In this document: piece by piece, positions 40,308 to 49,985 of the stretch
Position numbering within the stretch: position 1 is the stretch's first letter
How the letters are laid out: the number at the start of each line of letters is the position of its first letter
Assembly (NCBI RefSeq): GCF_000972845.2
Contig: NC_040021.1
Location: forward strand, 11,870,908-11,934,907
DNA: 64,000 nt
Origin: Larimichthys crocea
Taxonomy: Eukaryota; Chordata; Actinopteri; Sciaenidae
Direction: 5' to 3'
The notes under the pieces: model-generated
Told to the model about the DNA's origin: nothing
What the model saw: only the letters and a program-made list of their open reading frames with translations
The model's database searches: none
Translations under genes and position numbers: made by a program

Positions 40308-41328
40308 TTAGATTCAGTGTTCAGGCTAAAGTGGCTCTAGGTTTCAGTCTCTGTTCAATCTCCATGTGTTTTTCCTTGATAATTGTCAAACTGTCAGTGT
40401 GTAGAAATGCTTCAAATTCAGCCACAGCTCTTACTCCAGCATGTTTTATACTATAAATGTACAAGATTTGTACCTGTCAGACAGTGCATTTCTGACATCA
40501 CACCACTACCTGTCATGGTGTCAGTATACTACACTTTTTTCACTGTGTTTTTCCTCCTTCAAAACAAAGTATGTATTTTATCGCGCAGTCTTTTCCTCTT
40601 TCCCTTTCACCCTTAGACACAGACATGGAGATACAGCTCCTATCATACACACACTCCTTTTGTTGGTATGCGTATTAGTGCATGAGGGGTGTTTGCCTGT
40701 GTTCAAACAGCCAATCATTTACTCCTTGCGCTGAAGTCCCCTCAGAGGGGGGGCAAGAAGCCTAGATCCGGTGTCCAGAGGGAGACTTTGCCCTGTCAGC
40801 ATCTGATCTTCCCTGCATAGATTCATGGAAGAAAGGGAAGGGTTCCCAGGATACCTCAATCGATCTGGCCCCATCCCCCACATATCTCTTCCATCTAACC
40901 CTCCCCCAGCCCAGAAAGGTAGAGCTAGAGTCTATACACGTGTGTTGTGTCTGCTACCCTGTGCGTGCGCGCTTGTATGTTTGTGTGTGCGTGCTTCTAA
41001 GAGCTGGAAAAAAGCTGACACCATGGATCCAGGCAGCCGTCTCAAAGGATTTATATCACATTGTGTTAGCCAGTGTTTGGGTGATGGGAGGAAGCTGTTT
41101 ATGGGGCTGAAAATGCTGGAGAGATATATATTTTTTCCAATACAGCTTTGTGTGTGTTCTTCAAGGAAACTATGATGACTCTTAATTTTTCCCCTCATTG
41201 TCAGTAACTATATATCTCTCAGTCTGCTGTGCAGCCCTACTGCACTCGTTGCTGTCTGTGACCTTAAAGTACCCCGCACAGCTAAAGTATCTCTGGATTA
41301 GTTGTTATGGTGGCCACTTAGTGTGCTT

Positions 41329-41357
41329 TCTCTCTCTCTCTCTCACTCTCTCTCTCC
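41329..41357. repeat. (CT)n tract
   Basis: CT dinucleotides with one CA interruption. Confidence 0.92.
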
Positions 41358-42120
41358 TTTTCTCTGTGCCTGCCAGGCTGATATTTTGATCTGTCACAAC
41401 AGGTTTTGCTCAGCGGGCCTGTCAGTGACAAGCAGTTGGGGGGTTCACACATATGCTTTGTGTCATTGGATCCCCTCAGGTTAGCATAGGGGCTTAGGGC
41501 TTTCCCATAGTGATGCCGTTTGATGGTGTGAAGCCCGTGTAGAAAAAATGTGATTGTGTTTTTGTGTGTGTGTCAGGTGTTTACTTGAACAGACGAGATG
41601 TACCGTATGTGTTCGAGTGTTTTTAGCGTAGGTGTTCTGTGTGTAATGCATCAGTGATGTGTTGGTCTCAGCTGAAGCCTTTGGTTGCATCTGTGCACAC
41701 GTTTTGTACGTGTGTGTGTCGGAAAATAGAGAATGTGCACATGTTGTCTAAGAGTAAGCCTGATTAAATTGTTCCTGTAGTCTGTGCGTTTTTCTAAATG
41801 TGTGTGTCTCTATAAGCTTCAGTAGCAACAGTAGTGTCACTTATGATGGATGAGGTGACATATACTGCATGTCAATAATGAGCCAGCTCGCTTTCTTCTC
41901 ACACATCCACACCTTCCTCTCGGAAAAAAAAAAGGCTTCTATCTTTCAAATTAGCATGTTGTGTGACTAATCTTCCTCTCCAGTCGGCACGCCTGCGAAA
42001 ATAGGGCAGTTTGGAGACTGCCGTGTGTGGGAGCTTTCGGCATTTTCCCGGGGGTATCTTCCCTAAAGAGGAAGATTAATATATCAATGGATGACTTGAT
42101 CATAGTCAAACATATGCATA

Positions 42121-42140
42121 TGTGTGTGTGTGTGTGTGTG
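42121..42140. repeat. (TG)10 microsatellite
   Basis: 20 bp of TG repeats. Confidence 0.95.
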
Positions 42141-42649
42141 CACTTGTGAGTGAGAGCATGTGCGCAGTTCTACGGAGCCGCCTCCTTTATTTGCATGTCT
42201 GGAGCGAACATCTATCATCATCATCAAGGCCCTGCAAAACAGTGAAGCAGGCAGGCGCCGCCGACGCTCTTGGGAGAGAGACTGAGCACACTTTCAAACC
42301 TTTGCGGCGGTGATATCAAACGTTTCCTAAATGCCTTCATCTCGGGGCAAAGGCACACTCGTGCACATGCACGGATGCAAGCAGACAGATTCAGTTATAT
42401 ATCATTTTTCTTTGCTCTTGCTGACTGTAGTTGTATTTTCCCATCATTCACCTTATCACACACAAACCTTGTCATAAAGATGGGAATATGAAATATAAGA
42501 ACAGTAGAAGACACCATATCCTTCCCATTAAAAAAAGAAAAAGAAAAAAAAAAAGCTCTTTCCCTTCATATACAGCATATTTTTTTGAAAAGCTGACGGC
42601 CAGAGTGGCTCAATCCATTTTTTTGGAGCCAGTGGGGATTTACTGGGCA

Positions 42650-43195
42650 GTACTAAAGAGAAGAGAGGGGAAAGCTGAAATGGTACAGCCTGATAGATAG
42701 AGGAGCAAGAGACAGTGAGTGTGAGCGGAATAGTAAAAAGAGCCCCCGAGACGGGAAGGGGGGAGGCGGGGGTGCACGGTGGGAGGAAGGGAGTGAGAGT
42801 GAAGGAGGGAGGAGTATGGTGGAGTGGAGGCACAGAGCCAGAAAATTGCATTGCGTGCTCAGTGATTAGTTTACCTCCTGGGTCTCATTCTCCCTCACTC
42901 CCCTCCTCTCACTCTCCTCTCACTCCCCAGGTTCCTTTATACCTTCAGTAGCTTTTCCTCGTGTCTTTGTCTTGCCACTTTCACTGCCTCTCGCCTCCTT
43001 CCACTTCCTCTGTCACTACATCACACTGTCACTTCTCTCTATTCTCTCCTCCTTTCGCCCCGCTCTCCTCCGCTTTCTTGGCGGTTATCTCCACTGCCTC
43101 TCCTCTCTATCTCTGTCTCAACACCCCCTCTCCTCCTCCTCCTCCTCCTCCTCCCTCTCCCCTTCTCCCTCCCCCCCTTTTTTTCCCCCTCCTTG
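42650..43195. repeat. Adjacent purine-rich and pyrimidine-rich blocks
   Basis: 42650-42842 is almost all A/G on the + strand. 42885-43195 is almost all C/T and includes (CTC)n at 43129-43155 and a C7-T7 run. The two blocks are partly complementary, e.g. GGGAGTGAGAGTGAAGGAGG against CTCCTCTCACTCTCCTCTCA. This could form an imperfect long hairpin or triplex. Confidence 0.75.
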
Positions 43196-44084
43196 TGTGC
43201 TGACTTGGCTCTCGCCTCCATTCTCGTGTTATCTTCGGGGCTTGAAAAATGCATCATGCCACCTAACCTGCAAGCAAGCCCATCAAACATTGAAAACAAA
43301 AAAAAAAAAGAAAAAAAAAGGTGATTATCTATTTTTGGTTGCATGATAGTAAAAAAAAATCCAAACAAACAAAAAAACTCAAAAAGGAGATTTGCACATT
43401 GAACTTTCAATCAGTCGGTAAGTCAGGGAAGCATTTTAACACCATAAGCCAACCCTGCTAATTATAGTCTTAAGAACAATAAACATAAGCTTCAAGTGTT
43501 TCGCACAGCACAGCAGAAGTGCTGACACTGAATGGAAGCCAGCCTCCATACGGCCCTTTTTGGTTTGGTGCTCTTTGAAAAGCAACTGGGTCACAAGCCT
43601 TTTCTTCTTAATCCGTACATCTGACCCTTCCTCTACTTGAAGAGCAGCCACAAAAACAGTACAAGAGGGGTGTGGTAGACGGAGGGTGATGGACAGACTG
43701 CAGGAAAAGGAGAGCGAAAGAGGATTTCACTTCAGGCTGGTAAGGTATTTACATACTGTCAATTTTTTTCTCAGTGGCAGAGGAAGTCATATAAATTTTC
43801 AGGTGCGTGTGCCTCGGGTAAAAATTCTACAGAACATTTGATATAAAAAGCTGTGAAAGCAGCTGTAATATGCGGTATGTGTTTGAGAAGGTAATTCAGA
43901 AATATCACTGCCACTGCCACTTTTAACTTTTAAAGAAATAAACAACAAATCAAAAAGCTATTGCCAGCCATGTCCTCGATAAAATCAAACAGAATGAATA
44001 TGGAGAGCGGAGCCTATTCCAGCATGTAGAGGATACTGCACAGCTTAAAGTGTTCATTTTATATCAAGTAACACTACCAGTTTG

Positions 44085-44360
44085 TAAGCACAGAAACAAT
44101 TAGTCAATTAATCTGCAGCTATTTTGGTAATTAGTTGTTTAATTATTAAATCACCTTCACGCAAAATGCTAAAAATGATGTGATGATAAACTCACTGTCA
44201 GACAAAACAAGACATTTGAAGACATTGCCCTGGGCTTTAGGGAACTGTGATGAATATTCCTTTGCCATTTTCTGACACTTTATAGACCGAAAGATCAATT
44301 AATCAAAAGAATATTCAGCAGATTAATAAGTAATGAAAATAACATTAATCTGCAGTTCGA
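44085..44360 (-). mobile_element. Teleost hAT-type MITE ('CTGCAACTAACGATTATTTT' family), diverged
   Basis: The left has 'caattagtcaattaatctgcagc'. The right has 'cagattaataagtaatgaaaataacattaatctgcagttcgag'. Internal blocks: 'cagacaaaacaagacatttgaagacattgccctgggctt' and 'ccattttctgacactttatagaccgaaagatcaattaatc'. This is the reverse orientation of a repeat found across teleosts. Family is from memory. Confidence 0.65.
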
Positions 44361-45324
44361 GGCTAGGGTTTTTATTCTCTCGTTGAAAATGATAGATTCG
44401 GGGAAAAACAAAACCAGGTGTGTAACAGAGGCATCTGGTCAATAGGTGAGAGCACAGTAGTTTCTACATCATTATTACAGGAGGCACAAACAAATACTGC
44501 TGTTGAATTATGAATTCATAAAAGGAAAAAAACAAAAACAACAATGCTATAAACATTTACTTTTGGGAAATGTTACAAGCCAGATTCAGGCTAAGGTGAC
44601 TGCAGGTTTGGTGTTTAGACTGTCAGACTGGTCCGAGACGCTTTATGTAGTTTTAATTTCAACTGTTGAATCAAATCAATCATTTAATTAAGCCTGCCCC
44701 TTTGATTATACCCATCTGGATATTGGATAGTGCAGCTCCATTGCTGTTGATAGCTGTTAATGCCCAGCTGAAGTGATCAATAGCATTCCGTATCTAAAAA
44801 GCAAGGCAACATCCCTTCTCTTTAGCACTGATACCGAATCTGCACCTCCTTATCCGTATCATGCTCAAGTCCATTATTGGAGAATGACCCCAAATTATCT
44901 TAGATCAGCCTGAATCTCTGGCTGTCATCCATCCGAAGGCAGAGAGGCCTTGATCATGATTTGTGATGTCTGCTCCTCTTTATCTTATCCTTTCTATTCC
45001 TTTCTTCTCTCCCTCCCTCATGCACTATCATCTTATATAATTTCCTTGCATCTCCTTTCTTACCTTCTTCTCTTTGCTTTGCACTCATCTCAGTGACGGG
45101 CACCATGTCACGTGATCACAGTGTAATGAGTTAGGGTACCTGAGGACCGTTGCTAATGGTGACAAATGACTGGCTGTGCTGAAAGTAAAAGAGGAAGAGT
45201 ACAGCAGAGGAGGGGACAGTGTCTATATAAGCAGGGGGTTAGTGTTTGTGCTCTGTGCACGGATAGGAAGGGAGGCGAGAGACATGAAATTAAATACCTT
45301 CAACATCTGAATCATACAGTAAAA

Positions 45325-45535
45325 GAATGGTTTGACATTTGAGAAATTAGAAACATGAAGAGATCTACACCCAGGGGGGGCTGTTCATTTAGTTTAGCAT
45401 GAGGACTGTAGTCTGTAGTCTTTTTTTTTTACCTGGAAGTAGCCAGCAGAAACTTCAGGAAGTCACTGCTTGCTTCCAATTTTAATGCTAAGCTTAACTG
45501 TCTCCTGTCTGTAGTTTCATGTTTAATAGACATAT
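45325..45535. mobile_element. Rearranged TTTTGGGAAATA fish repeat pieces
   Basis: A forward start ('gaatggtttgacatttgagaaatta') is followed by a reverse-oriented piece ('aattttaatgctaagcttaactgtctcctgtctgtagtttcatgtttaatagac'). The piece directly abuts the foldback at 45533. Confidence 0.5.
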
Positions 45536-45748
45536 CAAGAGATATAGTAACTAGGAGTTGTATTACAGTCGTAGTATAAGCAGAATTTGTAAATTAGTCT
45601 GCCTATGTCAATTTATAAACGGCAATGGGTAGCCAGCTATCTATTTTACACTGGTTCTACAGTAATAAATTGACATAATTTATTTAATTTACAAATTCTG
45701 CTTGTACTACTACTGTAATACAACTCCTAGTTACTATATCTCTTGATA
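45533..45748. repeat. Long foldback: ~64-bp inverted repeat arms, total 216 bp
   Basis: The left arm 45533-45596 (starts TATCAAGAGATATAGTAACT) is nearly the exact reverse complement of the right arm 45685-45748 (ends AGTTACTATATCTCTTGATA). A second complementary block lies inside (TGTCAATTTAT near 45607 and ATAAATTGACA near 45665). The outer TA at each end would fit a TA target duplication of a Tc1/mariner-type MITE, but TA is palindromic here and proves little. Confidence 0.8.
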
Positions 45749-46667
45749 AGGACAGTTTCTGGTGCTCAAACTGGTAGCAAAGGTGGCTTGCAGCCAATTG
45801 CCATACATTAGCTGACACTTTAATGAGCAGCTAAAGGCAATTCAGCCATCATTAATATTTATTTTGTATTTTTTGCACCTGTGCTTTTCTTACTGTGAAT
45901 GTTTTCTGTGCAAAAGGTTCACTATTTCTTTAAGATTTTCTCCAAACAGAAAATATAAACCTTCCAAATGACCACATGAAATCGTGTATATGTACGATGT
46001 GTTATAATTACAGTGATAATGTTTAGTCAAGACGTCAGAGGTGGTTAACCAGCACGCACTCCAAGAACCGACAGGGTGGAGCAGAGTTGACACAGCGTCT
46101 CTCATCTCGGCTTGCCGCTCCCCATCGCTTTCAGCTTGCATCATGTCAGCCTGGTCTCTATTCAACAATCCAGCAGCTCTCTGTGTAGGAATCGCCCAAA
46201 GGCACTGGTCACAGATCGTTGTGTGTTTGTATGTGAGTGTATCTGACTCGCCTGTGGGACTCAGATCTCAACTCAGCCTGTCTTTCATCCAGGGCTATTC
46301 ACCGCCATAAAGAGGATAAAGACATATCTAATGTAGGATCAGTGGAACACTGTTAAAGGGGAAGCCCTTTGAACCACATTGAGCCACCAAGTGTTTCTGG
46401 ATAGTGCGAAAATCTCTAGTCTTGACGTACACTAACTTTTTTTATTATTTTTTTTAAACACCTATGTTATATTATTGTTCTTCTTCCTCTCCCATAGAAG
46501 CTAAAATGCTGAGTTGGAGGGATGTTTGCTATAACAGTTTCCTTTGGCACTGCACAAATTGGCGAATGATGAATAACACAACACTGACATCACTGTTAAG
46601 CTCCCGCCGGAGCTGTGATACTTTCATTCACTGTAAAGGACGAAAGGATGGCAGATTTATGCGAGAC

Positions 46668-46710
46668 GGCCTTCTGAAGTGTCCTTGAGCAAGAGACTGA
46701 ATCCCTGACG
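46668..46710 (+). mobile_element. SINE 3'-body fragment
   Basis: 'gaagtgtccttgagcaagagactgaatccctgac' matches the body of a common fish tRNA-SINE. No tRNA head is attached. Confidence 0.45.
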
Positions 46711-47462
46711 CTTTTTCTATAGCTGAACCGCTACTGTTGACCTCACCGTGCTTGAGTGAAAAGATGACTTCATCTTTAGAAAAATAAGTATTTCTAGAAA
46801 TACTATTAGCCAGTCATACATCTCTGTTTCCACACTGCTGCCACTCCAGTGAGGTAACACTAGGACATCCCTTATATGCACTTCATGAAGGCTGCAAAGA
46901 AGCACAGAAGATGACATTATTGTGTGTGTTTTCTGAAATGAACACTTGTAATTTAGGCTAAAAGAAGGAGACCTTAAACTTTAAGTAGCTTTTTGCAACT
47001 TGATCAAAAGGTCTGGGTACCCTTGACAAAGCTTGTGACGACACAATTATCTGGGATGATGGGGGGCACACTTTCAGGCAGTCTCTCTTCAAAGTCATGA
47101 ATGGTGTTGTACTTGGTTTAAAGAGTGACTGGAACAGCTGTGTGAAGAATGAAAAAATAAAAGAGCTTAAAAGATTTGAAATCCCACGAATTTACCTGAC
47201 CAATTGCTGCATGAAGTGGGCATGCTTGACGGATTGTCAATTTAGTTTGTCAAAGTTGATTTAAAAAAAACCAAAAAAAAACCCTGCCAGATTAGACATT
47301 AGAAAACTTTTATAGCATACTGACTCCTTCAGGCAGACAATGGGCTGTGCAGACTTAGTGGGAGGAATTGAGAAATAACCAGATCTAATCCAGGAATTTT
47401 TTCAGAATTTAAACGTAAAAGGTTATACAGGAATGATAAATACAAAATTTTATATTAATTCT

Positions 47463-47521
47463 GATATATATATATATATATATAAGATATATATATATAT
47501 TATGATTTATATGTATATATA
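47463..47521. repeat. (AT)n low-complexity tract
   Basis: Two runs of AT dinucleotides separated by AAG and a TATGATTTATATG segment. Confidence 0.92.
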
Positions 47522-47621
47522 GTACTACATTCAGTGCTTGAATTTGGAATTACCTGTACACAAAGTACAATTTGTTACCATGTCTCGTGGTTAATTGTGC
47601 CCATAATGTTAAATATAACGT

Positions 47622-47860
47622 TATATACAAAGAGTGAGCACAACAGACTGAAACAGTCTTGTTTATTCGGTGTTGAGTAATGGGAAATGTTAATCCAGGT
47701 GCTGCACAGTGGCTGCCCACTGCTCCTAACACGAATTTCCCTACATACAGCCTCTATGCTTGACTCAAACTGTTAACTCATAGTCCTGCACAGTTAACTT
47801 TCCCATTACTCACCACTGCGATAAACAAGGCTGGTCTGTTGTGCTGACTCTCTGTATATA
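47622..47860. repeat. Long foldback: ~70-bp inverted repeat arms around a retroposon-like spacer
   Basis: The left arm 47622-47693 contains GAGCACAACAGAC and GAGTAATGGGAAA. The right arm 47794-47860 is its reverse complement with about a dozen differences and small gaps. The spacer holds 'ctgcccactgctcctaacacgaatttccct', a sequence typical of fish retroposon tails. No coding. Confidence 0.75.
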
Positions 47861-47954
47861 CACTTATCTCTGGCACATCAATTCATTGAAACATGGGAAC
47901 GAATGGTATCGCATGCTCATGTAATAACATTTCATATGCTCAATGACGTGGACA

Positions 47955-48035
47955 CGATATGTTTTTTTTTGTAGTTGCAGATTATTTTTTTGTTTCTCAA
48001 CTGATGAGTAAATGACTAATCGTTGCAGGTATATT
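47955..48035 (+). mobile_element. Fragment of the ATTATTTT/ACTAATCGTTGCAG fish repeat
   Basis: 'gtagttgcagattattttt...ctcaactgatgagtaaatgactaatcgttgcag' resembles the end of the element at 44085-44360. Confidence 0.3.
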
Positions 48036-48414
48036 GAGTTTGAAGCAATATTCGATTGGTTTGTCAAAAGACAGTTGCATCTTACAACTGCTTGCAACTA
48101 TTTTAAAGATTTTAGTCTTTAGAGACAATACCCAAACAGTACAGAGGAATGGCAATATGCAGTACCTGGTGTAACTGCCCCACACACTCTCCACCACTTT
48201 CCTCAGAGAAAAAGAAAATCAGCATTAAAAAAGAAGCTGAGGTGTTTGGGAGAGTTGTGAAGAGAGAGAAAGACACAGAGAAGTATAGACTAGTAAAAGA
48301 AGGAGAATTTAAATCTCCCTGATAAAGGAGGTTTAAACCTCATTGAGAGTCGATGTGCAGCCCCTCGGAGTGACTCAGGGTGTGACTCATTGCGGCTGGC
48401 ATTGCCTCCACCTT

Positions 48415-48436
48415 ACACACACACACACACACACAC
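48415..48436. repeat. (AC)11 microsatellite
   Basis: About 22 bp of AC repeats. Confidence 0.94.
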
Positions 48437-48658
48437 TTTCATAAACCCTCAGGCCTTGCGTATGTTATGTGTCCTCCATGCTTAGTGTTCTGCTGGATTC
48501 CACCTGTTAACAGGCGATGCATAAGCTGTGCTTCATGCTGCTGCAGTAGTACTTGTGATCTTCTTATGAATCAGCTTATGACAACATATGAATGCAGTCT
48601 GAGCGGCTGAGCCTTCCCACGAGCATGACTTCGAAGACAGATGCTGTTAAACTTGGCA

Positions 48659-48679
48659 AGGTGTGTGTGTGCGTGTGTG
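48659..48679. repeat. (GT)n tract with one GC unit
   Basis: About 20 bp of GT repeats interrupted once by GC. Confidence 0.9.
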
Positions 48680-48790
48680 ATCCTTCTAACCACCCACTCG
48701 AGGGATTAGTGTAAGGGTGGTTGGATGACTCATCGGTCAATGACTTTGGAGGAGAAGAAGGGGGAACAACACGGCCAAGTTGTCCACATG

Positions 48791-48810
48791 GTGTGTGTGT
48801 GTGTGTGTGT
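48791..48810. repeat. (GT)10 microsatellite
   Basis: 20 bp of uninterrupted GT. Confidence 0.94.
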
Positions 48811-49864
48811 TTGTCATTCCACCTGTCCCTCACTGCAGCTCACACTCACATCTCAAAATGTCTACTTATGCAAACCTTGTAATTAAAGTTTCATAGCTGC
48901 TATCTCTCGGCTTTAAAGCAGACGTCTTCTTTTAGTCAATTTCAAACGCAGGCATTTCTGAAGATGCTGTGTTTGTGATTGTGCATGTGTGTAGTGTGTG
49001 CGTGTATGTGGGTTAATGGTTCCCAGTGTCTTGACAGCAATGGCAGACGGCTGAGCTTGGAACACGACCCCGGCACAGCGTCGAGCTGTTAGGCCATGCG
49101 TTCGCTGTTTAACGAGCCATGAGCGATTGCTATGATCTTGCCACAAATAATTCATGAGGAGCCCTGTAGAGGAGCTATGGAGCTAAAAGGGAAGAGAAGG
49201 ACATCAAGGAGTGGACCAGAACCTAAGTGCAGTGACGGACAGAGAGAGCGATCCATTTGATAAATGTGTCTGGAATAGAAAGGAAATCCCCTATTACCTA
49301 CAGCGCTGACAAGCGTGCTCGTGCACGCATGTGTGTATTTGTGTGCGCTTATTTTTAGAGAGCCATTTGTGTTACTACATCTGAAAAAGGCACAGTGGGA
49401 GTGTTAACAGTGTGCATCACAATCGCGGGATGTGTGTGAGATTCTTGTGAAGGCATGCGCTATGTGTGTGTTTGTGTGTGTGTATTGGATAAGTGATGGA
49501 GTGAGTTCAGATTTTTTTGACAGCTGTGAAACCCAAAGCGTTTAACTGTACAAGTTTTTTTTGTTTTTTTTTGCTGAAACCAGGGGAATATAAACTAACA
49601 AAGTGTATTATCATAGAGCAAAGGGGTGGATGTGAATGTGTACAGTGAGAGGTCTCATTTAGCATTTTGTGCTTGAATATCAGAGGTGAAGCTTGAATTA
49701 TTTGCACATGCAGGAGGCTGTCAGTGAAAAATGAATGACTGTCGATTGCTAAACAAAATAGTGTGAGTACCACTGCTGATACTAAGCCAGTGGTGAGGCA
49801 AATACCTTGTTATACTGTCCATTTTGACTACTGTAGTTCTTTTGCTATTTTGTTCTAGGAATGG

Positions 49865-49985
49865 CATTGTCTGTCTTTCTGTTTGTTGGTCCATAACAGT
49901 TTCAACCACTACTGGGCAGCTCACCATGATTACATTTTGGATTTCATGACTTTTCCTCTAGCCCCACCATGAGGTTAATATGTTT
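49865..49985 (+). mobile_element. Fragment of the GGATGGATTGCCATGAAAT fish repeat
   Basis: 'catgacttttcctctagccccaccatgaggttaatatg' is the downstream block of the family seen at 30260-30600. Confidence 0.5.

Larger units (their letters stand above)
40311..44079 (+). other. xkr6: xkr6 intron 1, fifth part: no exon seen
   Basis: GT-rich and CT-rich simple sequence dominates (41331-41357, 41560-41830, 42121-42140, 42650-43195). Short open frames here are translations of these. A CG-bearing patch at 42170-42320 is non-repetitive. Confidence 0.55.

Noticed and set aside
42960..43410. Pro/Ser-rich and Arg-rich open frames on both strands
   Set aside because: They arise from the pyrimidine-rich and (CTC)n tract, not from a gene.
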